NCBI GenBank assembly: GCA_945869725.1
Contig: CAMBPO010000037.1
Location: forward strand, 1-25,427
Length of the DNA: 25,427 nt
Reading direction: 5' to 3'
From: Klebsiella pneumoniae
Lineage (GTDB): Bacteria > Pseudomonadota > Gammaproteobacteria > Pseudomonadales > Pseudohongiellaceae
Positions 19,534 through 25,427 of this stretch are shown here, piece after piece (position 1 is the stretch's first letter; each line of letters begins with the position of its first letter). The translations under genes and the position numbers were made by a program. The notes beneath the pieces were generated by a model. That model searched no databases. It was given only the letters and a program-made list of their open reading frames with translations, and was not told the origin of the DNA.

Positions 19534-19575
19534 ATCAGTCCATCAGTCCATCAGTCCATCAGTCCATCAATCAAG
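19534..19575. repeat. 8-bp tandem repeat (ATCAGTCC)n abutting the serine hydrolase stop codon
   Basis: Four perfect units of ATCAGTCC (19534-19565) are followed by degenerate ATCAATCA. The hydrolase stop TGA (19569-19567) lies at the degenerate edge. On the minus strand the unit is GGACTGAT. Because 8 is not a multiple of 3, the TGA in successive units falls in all three reading frames. A near-palindrome CTGATCAATCGATCAG (19523-19538) overlaps the distal end. Confidence 0.9.
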
Positions 19576-20910
19576 GCTGGCATCGGCATAAATGATATCC
19601 ACTGCAATGTCCCGCATATTGGCTGCGCCGGGCCGGTTACCACCCTGACTTTGGATCATGCCAATGAAGTACATGTTATGAACTGGATCGATCCAGAACC
19701 ATGTGCCTGCCGCGCCACTCCAGTAGTAGGTACCCTGGCCTTGCGGAGAGTCGGCAGCGGCCGGATCAAAAATCACCGCAAAGTCGACACCAAAACCCTG
19801 ACCGGCCTGGCCGGGACTACTTTCCGATCCGCGCAGCAACAGACCATCGCGCAAGGTGTTGCTGCCCATCATGTCAATAGATTGCTGACTGATGATGCGT
19901 GCACCATCCAGTTCACCACCGTTGATAAACATCTGCAGAAAACGCGCGTAATCGTGAGTGCTGGATACCAGTCCGCCACCACCGGATTCCAGACGCGTGG
20001 CGTCAAAATAGCTGGGCCGGTCGGGTCTTTCCTCGTTACGCATCAATTTGTTCTGCTCACGATCCCAACGATACACATCAGCAAATCGCGCGCGGTCCGC
20101 TTCCTGCACATAGAATGCGGTATCGTTCATGCCAAGTGGCGTGAAGATCTTCTGGTCCAGAAATTCACCGAAGCGTTGGCCGCTGAGTTTTTCAACAATG
20201 TAACCCTGAATGTCGACCGCGATGGAGTAGTACCACTCTTCACCAGGCTGGAACAACAAGGGGATATCCGACATGCGCGCAATCATGTCATTCAGATCAG
20301 TGGCAGCAAGTACGTTGCGGTCACGGAACATATTGTTCACCGGGTCATTGCCACTGAGTCCGTAACCAAACCCGGCTGAGTGATTTAACAACTCGCGCAT
20401 GGTGGGTTGTCGCGTCAGTGGTTCCAGTTCCATGTCGCCGGCTTCATTGTGTCGGACCATCACCTGCAGATTGGCCAGTTCGGGCACAAACTTGCTCACA
20501 GGATCATCAAAATCCCACAGGCCCTGCTCGTGCAGCATCATCAGTGCAACACCGGTCACGGGTTTGGTCATGGAGTAAATGCGGAACAGGGCATCCTGTT
20601 CCATAGCCAGCTTGTCTTCAATTGAGCCCATGCCAGCCGTCTCAAATGTTGCGATTTTGCCGTCTTTGGCCAGCAGCCAGATAATGCCGGCTACGTCCTG
20701 ATCACTGACCAGTTTCTCCATGGCCGCATCCAGTTGTTCAATGGTTTCAGGCGCAAAACCTGCGGCGGCAGCGCCGTCAGCCTGTTCAGGCCAGCGGGTG
20801 TCCGCATGCAGGACTTGCCCGAACGTCAGGCTGGCACCCATGGCCAGTGCGGCAACGGTGTGCCAGAGTTTTTGTGAGTAGAAATGGCTGGCAGGCGTGC
20901 GAAGATTCAT
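19567..20910 (-). CDS. Exported serine hydrolase of the class C beta-lactamase fold (family VIII esterase-like)
   Basis: The 447-residue protein has a signal peptide ending near residue 36 (GQVLHA before DTRW), so it acts in the periplasm or outside. The nucleophile motif SxxK is Ser113-Met-Thr-Lys116 in FRIYSMTKPVTG. A tyrosine motif stands at Tyr228 (WYYSIAVDIQG), and the third-motif region is at residues 397-403 (WSGAAGT, followed by WFWIDP). This combination is typical of EstB-like esterases and penicillin-binding-protein-like hydrolases more than of true AmpC enzymes, which carry KTG. It probably hydrolyses an ester or amide bond of unknown substrate. The MFS gene lies downstream on the same strand. 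The stop codon adjoins an 8-bp repeat that supplies backup stops in the other two frames. rdgC diverges from it across 228 bp. Confidence 0.92.
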   Translation of the reverse strand: MNLRTPASHFYSQKLWHTVAALAMGASLTFGQVLHADTRWPEQADGAAAAGFAPETIEQLDAAMEKLVSDQDVAGIIWLLAKDGKIATFETAGMGSIEDKLAMEQDALFRIYSMTKPVTGVALMMLHEQGLWDFDDPVSKFVPELANLQVMVRHNEAGDMELEPLTRQPTMRELLNHSAGFGYGLSGNDPVNNMFRDRNVLAATDLNDMIARMSDIPLLFQPGEEWYYSIAVDIQGYIVEKLSGQRFGEFLDQKIFTPLGMNDTAFYVQEADRARFADVYRWDREQNKLMRNEERPDRPSYFDATRLESGGGGLVSSTHDYARFLQMFINGGELDGARIISQQSIDMMGSNTLRDGLLLRGSESSPGQAGQGFGVDFAVIFDPAAADSPQGQGTYYWSGAAGTWFWIDPVHNMYFIGMIQSQGGNRPGAANMRDIAVDIIYADASLD

Positions 20911-21138
20911 AGCGGATCAACCTCTTGTTATTGTGGTAAAACGAGTGAAAAGACAGGTCATCAAGCGGAGCGATAAAGAGATGTAGGGTAGGTTACTCCC
21001 GCGAGTGAACTGACACAACACCCGCTGTGCTTCTGCAGATAAACCGAATAGACAATACGCAAGGCAGCATGTCTGAAGTACTTTAGGTTACAATCGCCGC
21101 CCGTTTTTAAACTCCGCCTGCTGTGATGGAAACCTGTT
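20911..21138. other. Divergent intergenic region between the serine hydrolase and rdgC
   Basis: This 228-bp stretch must carry promoters in both directions. On the plus strand a TACAAT hexamer is present just before the rdgC leader (around 21089) but has no good -35 partner. No tRNA, small RNA or additional open frame with a ribosome binding site was seen. Confidence 0.35.
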
Positions 21139-22044
21139 ATGTGGTTCAAGACTGCCCGTTTATACCGCCTGTCTGCTGAATTTGTTTTGCCGTGGGACAC
21201 GCTGGAAGATCTGTTGCTGATGCAGGCCTTCAGGCCCTGCGGTAAATCAGAAGCAGCACGGGTAGGCTGGGTCAGTCCGCTGGGTCGGGAAGGGGAGATG
21301 CTCAGTCATCGACTCGGCGATAGTGTGATGCTGTGTTTGCGCAAAGAGCAGCGCTTACTGCCGTCGGCCGTTGTTAACGAAGCAGTGCAGGACAAAATTG
21401 CCGAGATTGAACAGGCGCAGGACCGCAAGGTGTATCGCAAAGAAAAAATGCAGATCAAGGATGACGTCGTCGCAACCCTGATGCCGCGTGCGTTTACCAG
21501 TAGCCGGGTGTTGTTTGCTTATCTCGATCTTAAACAGAAGCTGTTGGTTGTAAATGGCAGCAGTGCAGCCGCCGCGGAAGAGTTGATCGCTTGCCTGCGT
21601 GAAAGTCTTGGGTCCCTGCCTCTGAGTTTGCCCGATGTCAATCATGCGCCCATGGCTATCATGACGCAGTGGTTGCGCGATCAATCGGCGTCAGATCACT
21701 TTGTCATTGATCAGGATTGTGAATTGATAAATCCGATGGAAGAGGGCAACGTGCTGCGCGCGCGCAGTCAGGATTTGTCGGCAGATGAAATCAAAGCGCA
21801 TCTGGACGCTGGAAAACAGGTGAAAAAGCTGGGTGTGGTGTGGAACGAGGCGGTTGCTTGTGTTGTTAATGCGGATCTGTCATTGAGCCGCCTGCGTTTT
21901 GAAGATATGGTGCTTGAAAAGGCACGCGAGACAGATCCGGAGTCTGCGGCCCAACAGTTTGACCAGGATTTTGCGGTGATGAGTCTGACCTTGGCGGGCT
22001 TGTTTTCCAGTCTGTTTCTGGCGTTTGGTGGCTTGGCGGAGTAA
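21139..22044 (+). CDS. rdgC: Recombination-associated protein RdgC
   Basis: The 301-residue protein matches RdgC throughout: N-terminus MWFKTARLYRL, PLGREGEMLSHRLGD, the central charged helix (DKIAEIEQAQDRKVYRKEK) and the C-terminal ALAGLF-like end (SLTLAGLFSSLFLAFGG). Length and ends agree with the E. coli protein of about 303 residues. RdgC is a nucleoid-associated DNA-binding protein that forms a ring around double-stranded DNA and restrains RecA activity. It stands alone here, divergent from the serine hydrolase and convergent with the crotonase gene, whose stop lies 33 bases away. The ribosome binding site before ATG 21139 is weak. Confidence 0.96.
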   Translation: MWFKTARLYRLSAEFVLPWDTLEDLLLMQAFRPCGKSEAARVGWVSPLGREGEMLSHRLGDSVMLCLRKEQRLLPSAVVNEAVQDKIAEIEQAQDRKVYRKEKMQIKDDVVATLMPRAFTSSRVLFAYLDLKQKLLVVNGSSAAAAEELIACLRESLGSLPLSLPDVNHAPMAIMTQWLRDQSASDHFVIDQDCELINPMEEGNVLRARSQDLSADEIKAHLDAGKQVKKLGVVWNEAVACVVNADLSLSRLRFEDMVLEKARETDPESAAQQFDQDFAVMSLTLAGLFSSLFLAFGGLAE

Positions 22045-22077
22045 ATCCGCCAGCACCTTGTTCCTGAGTTTTGCAGA

Positions 22078-22854
22078 CTATCTGCCCGTGAATTGACCCG
22101 GTCGTCGCTCGGCCACGGACGCTACGCCTTCTTTGAAGTCGTCCGTCAAGCGCTGCCAGTCCTGTTCTGAGGCTTCGTGATCAGTCACCGCCTGCAGCAT
22201 TTCCGACAGCCCCTGACGCAGTGTTGCTCTGACCGAGGTCACTGCCAAGGGTGCATTGCCGGCAATTTCCTCGGCTAGTTTGATGGCCTCTGTGCGCACC
22301 TGATCTGCACTGGTCAGTACATCGGCCAGACCCCATTCCACTGCCTGTTCACCTTTGACACGGCGACCGGTGTAAAACATCAACGCGGCTTTTTGCTGGC
22401 CAATCAAGGCTGGCAGTGTATGCGTCAATCCGAATCCCGGATGAAACCCCAGCTTGGTAAAGTTGGCGGCAAAGCTGGCCTCGGGGCAGGTGACACGAAA
22501 ATCCGGCACCAGTGCCAGGCCTAATCCTCCGCCTATTGCGGCTCCATGAATGGCTCCAACCACGGGTTTACGATTGCTGAACAGTCTGACAGCCGCAACA
22601 TACAAGGGATTGCGGCCTTTGCCATCAGACTGTTCAAGCACAGACGGGCCTGACGAAAAATTGGCTCCGGCACAAAATGCAGTGCCTTGTGCGGCCAGCA
22701 CCAGCGCCCGGCACTCGCTGTTGTTATCCATGGCATCAAAGGCGTCGGCGAGACTTTCAATGAGTGCGACGTCAAAAAAATTATGAGGCGGACGCTGGAT
22801 GTCGACCACTGCGACGTGATTGTTGAGGCTGACGTGTACATCACCAAATTGCAT
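22078..22854 (-). CDS. Crotonase-fold (enoyl-CoA hydratase/isomerase family) protein lacking both classical catalytic Glu
   Basis: The 258-residue protein has the two oxyanion-hole signatures of the family, AFCAGANF (residues 59-66) and HGAAIGGGLGLAL (103-115), so it should bind and polarise an acyl-CoA thioester. When I align it by eye with rat mitochondrial enoyl-CoA hydratase, the positions of Glu144 and Glu164 are occupied by Phe132 (in NFTKLGFHPG) and Leu158 (in QQKAALMFYTG). Ordinary syn-hydration is therefore unlikely. Isomerisation, thioester hydrolysis or another crotonase reaction is possible. It lies 30 bp downstream of the acyl-CoA dehydrogenase gene on the same strand, so the two are very probably one operon acting on the same acyl-CoA pathway in the cytoplasm. 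Confidence 0.92.
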   Translation of the reverse strand: MQFGDVHVSLNNHVAVVDIQRPPHNFFDVALIESLADAFDAMDNNSECRALVLAAQGTAFCAGANFSSGPSVLEQSDGKGRNPLYVAAVRLFSNRKPVVGAIHGAAIGGGLGLALVPDFRVTCPEASFAANFTKLGFHPGFGLTHTLPALIGQQKAALMFYTGRRVKGEQAVEWGLADVLTSADQVRTEAIKLAEEIAGNAPLAVTSVRATLRQGLSEMLQAVTDHEASEQDWQRLTDDFKEGVASVAERRPGQFTGR

Positions 22855-22884
22855 GTTGATTGCTCGTGTAGTTGTTAATGTTGT

Positions 22885-24042
22885 TTATTGTGACAGGCGA
22901 TTGCGGGCAATGACCCAGCGGTGTACTTCAGAGGGACCATCATAAATTCTCATGGTGCGCACCTGACCTGCCATCAATTGCAGTGGCATCTCTTTGGTCA
23001 TGCCGAGCGCACCGAGGCATTGCATGGCATGATCGATCACCTCATGCGCCATTTCCGTGCCAAACACTTTTGCCATGGAAATTTCAGTACGCACATCCTG
23101 TCCCTGATCCAGCTTCCATGCCGCCTGCTGACACATGAGCCGGCAGGCATGAATTCGGGTTTCAGCATCGGCTATCCACCACTGCACACTTTGGCGTTCA
23201 GACAGCGGCTGGCCAAAGGTGACCCGCTGGCGCGCATGTTCCACCATCATGTCAACAGCGCGTCGGGCTTTGCCGATACACCAGGCCGCCATCTGCAAAC
23301 GGCGCACTGACAGGCGCAGTTGCATGGGTGCAAAACCTTTGTTGAGTTCACCAAGCAGCTGGTCTTTGTGCAGCCTGCAGTTGTCCAGCAGAATCTCATA
23401 AGTCTTGGTGCCACCAATCATCGGAATTTTGCGCTCGACAATAAACCCGGGTGTGTCTCTGTCGATCAGAAACGCGGAGATACCATGACGGCCTTTTGAG
23501 GTGTCGGTTTTGGCCATGACAATAGTGAAGTCAGCTTGATCCATTTTGCTGATCCAGATTTTTCGGCCATTGAGAACCCAATGATCACCGAGCAATTCCG
23601 CACGTGTTGACATCGCCGCTGGATCAGCGCCTGCGCCAGGCTCTGAGATACCAATGGCGGAAATGGTTTCACCGCGTGAGTATGGCAGTAGATATTTTTC
23701 GTGCTGTGCTGTGTTCACACTGCTAAGCAACATGTGCAGGTTGGGCGAGTCTGGCGGAAAGTGGAAGGGCACGGCGGTGCGGCCAACTTCTTCATTAACA
23801 CCGACCATCGCCAGTGCAGGCAGATTGGCGCCACCAAATTGTTCGGGAACATCGAGGCCCCACAGACCCAGATCGCGACATTTTTGATTCAGTGTTTGCA
23901 AAACGTCTGCTGACAATTCGCCGCCACCACCATTCATGTCCTGCGCTAACAGCGCACTCTCCAGCGGCATCAACTGGTCTTTGACAAAGTGCGCAACCAG
24001 ATCCTGCAGCATTCGGAATTCTTCATTCAGTTCAAAATTCAT
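22885..24042 (-). CDS. Acyl-CoA dehydrogenase, ACAD10/11-like active site
   Basis: The 385-residue flavoprotein has the full three-domain layout: an N-terminal helical domain, a middle beta domain with GISEPGAGADPAAM and NGRKIWISKMDQADFTIVM, and a C-terminal helical domain with RQRVTFGQPLSERQSVQW and CLGALGMTKEMPL. It should oxidise a saturated acyl-CoA to the 2-enoyl-CoA, passing electrons to an electron-transfer flavoprotein. Where medium-chain enzymes have the catalytic Glu in YEG, this protein has Asp368 (RIYDGPSEVHR). Asp at this place is known from the ACAD10/11-type branch, so the enzyme is probably active but on an unusual chain. It is the first gene of a pair with the crotonase. Its 5' region is a run of A/T-rich 15-bp repeats beginning about 22 bases before the start codon; no clear ribosome binding site is visible. 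Confidence 0.93.
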   Translation of the reverse strand: MNFELNEEFRMLQDLVAHFVKDQLMPLESALLAQDMNGGGGELSADVLQTLNQKCRDLGLWGLDVPEQFGGANLPALAMVGVNEEVGRTAVPFHFPPDSPNLHMLLSSVNTAQHEKYLLPYSRGETISAIGISEPGAGADPAAMSTRAELLGDHWVLNGRKIWISKMDQADFTIVMAKTDTSKGRHGISAFLIDRDTPGFIVERKIPMIGGTKTYEILLDNCRLHKDQLLGELNKGFAPMQLRLSVRRLQMAAWCIGKARRAVDMMVEHARQRVTFGQPLSERQSVQWWIADAETRIHACRLMCQQAAWKLDQGQDVRTEISMAKVFGTEMAHEVIDHAMQCLGALGMTKEMPLQLMAGQVRTMRIYDGPSEVHRWVIARNRLSQ

Positions 24043-24064
24043 TGTGTTGTTCTATTGTAAAAAA

Positions 24065-24150
24065 GCTCGGTTGTAAAAAGTTCAGTTAAAAAAAGTTCAG
24101 TTAAAAAAAGTTCAGTTGATAAAAAACAAGGCTGTAAAAAAATTCAGTTG
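24065..24150. repeat. A-tract tandem repeat of about 15-bp units upstream of the acyl-CoA dehydrogenase gene
   Basis: Two identical units GTTCAGTTAAAAAAA occupy 24080-24094 and 24095-24109. Diverged units flank them at 24065-24079 (GCTCGGTTGTAAAAA), at 24110 onward (GTTCAGTTGATAAAAAAC) and at 24131-24150. The array lies between the divergent dehydrogenase and MATE genes and reaches to 22 bases from the dehydrogenase start, so it must form part of that gene's leader or promoter. A-tracts spaced 15 bp apart are not in helical phase. Confidence 0.88.
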
Positions 24151-24303
24151 CAGAAGAATTTTTATGGTTAGGTGTGCCTTCAATCACTGTCATCAGATTG
24201 AACCTCATTCATGCTTTTTCCGCTACCGTCTACACGGCATTGTTCCAGTTTGCTTGATCGCTTACCATGCCTGCCTCTTTACGACCCGTTAGAGTTCTAA
24301 TCC

Positions 24304-25427
24304 ATGTTGCTCGCCCGTTTGCATTTTAGTATGGCTACCATGCGTACCCTGCTGGCCATAGCCTTACCCATGGTTGTTTCCCAAGGCGCTTTTGCGGTCA
24401 TGATTTTTACTGACCGCTATTTTATGTCGCAGATTGATCCCACGCATATGGCCGCTTCATTAGGTGGCGGTGTGGCATTCTTTTTTAGTCTGTGCTTTTT
24501 TCTGGGTGTGATTTCCTATGCCAATGCACTGGTAGCGCAATACCGTGGCGCCGAGGAACCCGGGAAATGCTCGCGGGTGGTGACTCAGGGTCTGATCGTT
24601 AGTCTGTTGTGCCAGCCGTTGCTTATGGTGGTGGCAGTGTATGTGCTGGATCTGTTTGCGGCGATGGGACATGACGCTGAAATGCTGGCGCTGGAGAGCA
24701 GTTATTTCTCTATCCTGATGCTGGGCTCGTTGATCACTTTATGGAAAGCCTGTCTGTCTTCCTATTTTGCCGGCATAGGTCGCACACGAGTGGTGATGGT
24801 ATGTGACGTCGCGGGTTTGCTGCTCAATGTGCCATTGTGCTGGGCGATGGCCTTCGGGCATCTGGGTTTCCCGGCTATGGGTATTGATGGCGCTGCATGG
24901 AGTACGGTGCTGTCGTCGTTGTTCTCTTTGATTTTGTTCGCAGTCTATTATCTGGCGCGCCAAAATCGTTTGGCTTTTCTGGTGATGGAGTCATTTCGTA
25001 TCGATGTGCCGGTGATGCGGCGATATCTCCGCTTGGGATTACCTTCAGGTGTAGAACTGTTTCTGAACGTCGCAGCATTTAACCTGTTTCTGTTGATGTT
25101 CCAGTCTTACGGCGTGACTGAAGGTGCTGCCGCTGCCATCGTTTTTAACTGGGATATTTTGTCTTTTGTGCCGATGTTGGGGTTAAACATCGGCATTGTG
25201 AGCCTGATAGGCCATTCCGTTGGCGCGCGCAGTATGGAAAAAACCAATGAGGTCATCTCGGCAGGTTTTGTCTTTGCGATCAGCTACTCGTTTTTGCTGG
25301 CGCTGTTGTACATATTTTTCCGTTACCCGCTGGTTGAGGTGTTTGCGCCGCCGCAAGGTGATTTCAGTGAAATCCGCAGCCTGGCGGCGTTCATGATGAT
25401 AGGTTTGTGTTGTTACACCGTAGCGGA
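24304..25427 (+). CDS. MATE family multidrug/sodium efflux transporter (3' end outside window)
   Basis: The frame is open from ATG 24304 to the end of the window (374 codons and two extra bases). An in-frame TAA stands at 24298-24300, so the start cannot lie further upstream; ATG 24331 or 24340 are alternatives. The protein is very hydrophobic and shows the MATE pattern: TLLAIALPMVVSQGAFAVMI in helix 1, YFAGIGRTRVVMVCDVAGLL and the following NVPLCWAMAFG with MGIDGAAWST before the mid-point, then a second similar half beginning near YLRLGLPSGVELFLNV. It is an inner-membrane antiporter exporting cationic drugs or metabolites against Na+ or H+. MATE proteins are usually about 450 residues, so roughly 80 residues are missing. 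It diverges from the acyl-CoA dehydrogenase gene. Confidence 0.92.
   Translation, partial: MLLARLHFSMATMRTLLAIALPMVVSQGAFAVMIFTDRYFMSQIDPTHMAASLGGGVAFFFSLCFFLGVISYANALVAQYRGAEEPGKCSRVVTQGLIVSLLCQPLLMVVAVYVLDLFAAMGHDAEMLALESSYFSILMLGSLITLWKACLSSYFAGIGRTRVVMVCDVAGLLLNVPLCWAMAFGHLGFPAMGIDGAAWSTVLSSLFSLILFAVYYLARQNRLAFLVMESFRIDVPVMRRYLRLGLPSGVELFLNVAAFNLFLLMFQSYGVTEGAAAAIVFNWDILSFVPMLGLNIGIVSLIGHSVGARSMEKTNEVISAGFVFAISYSFLLALLYIFFRYPLVEVFAPPQGDFSEIRSLAAFMMIGLCCYTVA

Noticed and set aside
19447..20379. Plus-strand open frame of 310 codons antisense to the serine hydrolase
   Set aside because: It lies almost wholly opposite a gene with intact catalytic motifs and a signal peptide, has no recognisable domain, and runs through the 8-bp repeat. 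It is a codon-bias shadow.
24164..24292. 43-codon open frame with ATG in the gap before the MATE gene
   Set aside because: No good ribosome binding site, Cys/His-rich composition atypical of real small proteins, and no homologue recognised. Probably promoter-region sequence.

Overview
The window looks like chromosomal DNA of an aerobic, TonB-dependent gammaproteobacterium, plausibly marine. The evidence is the set of housekeeping genes (Tex, YgiQ and RdgC together) and the heavy investment in outer-membrane TonB-dependent receptors (TBDRs). I cannot name the genus. Base composition looks moderate and even along the window, and I saw no phage genes, transposases, tRNAs, rRNAs or CRISPR arrays.

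Left part (1-6545). The window opens inside a tex transcription-accessory gene whose 5' end is cut off. It converges on a minus-strand FecA-like TBDR (1989-4151). That receptor has a textbook sigma-70 promoter whose spacer is overlapped by a 14-bp-arm inverted repeat resembling a Fur box, so iron repression is likely. Upstream of it on the same strand is a YgiQ-type radical SAM gene (4257-6545).

Centre (6866-18103). Three plus-strand paralogous TBDR genes of 1162-1170 codons stand in tandem. Each has its own strong Rho-independent terminator, so they are probably three separate transcription units. The second and third share about 140 bp of homologous upstream sequence as well as coding sequence, which points to duplication of whole gene-plus-leader units. 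All three keep eight cysteines in the mature protein. Their ligand cannot be read from the sequence.

Right part (18104-25427). A minus-strand pair encodes an exported class C beta-lactamase-fold serine hydrolase followed by an MFS transporter. rdgC follows on the plus strand. A second minus-strand pair encodes an acyl-CoA dehydrogenase followed by a crotonase-fold protein that lacks both classical hydratase glutamates. The window ends inside a plus-strand MATE-family transporter gene.

Three unrelated short tandem repeat arrays (6-bp, 8-bp and about 15-bp units) lie within 6 kb, each at the edge of a minus-strand gene. Two of them touch or contain the stop codon. These arrays, the TBDR triplet with its conserved leaders, and the crotonase without its catalytic residues are the points most worth a second look. 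A link between the receptors, the hydrolase, the MFS protein and the acyl-CoA genes as one uptake-and-breakdown locus is possible but is only inference from proximity.
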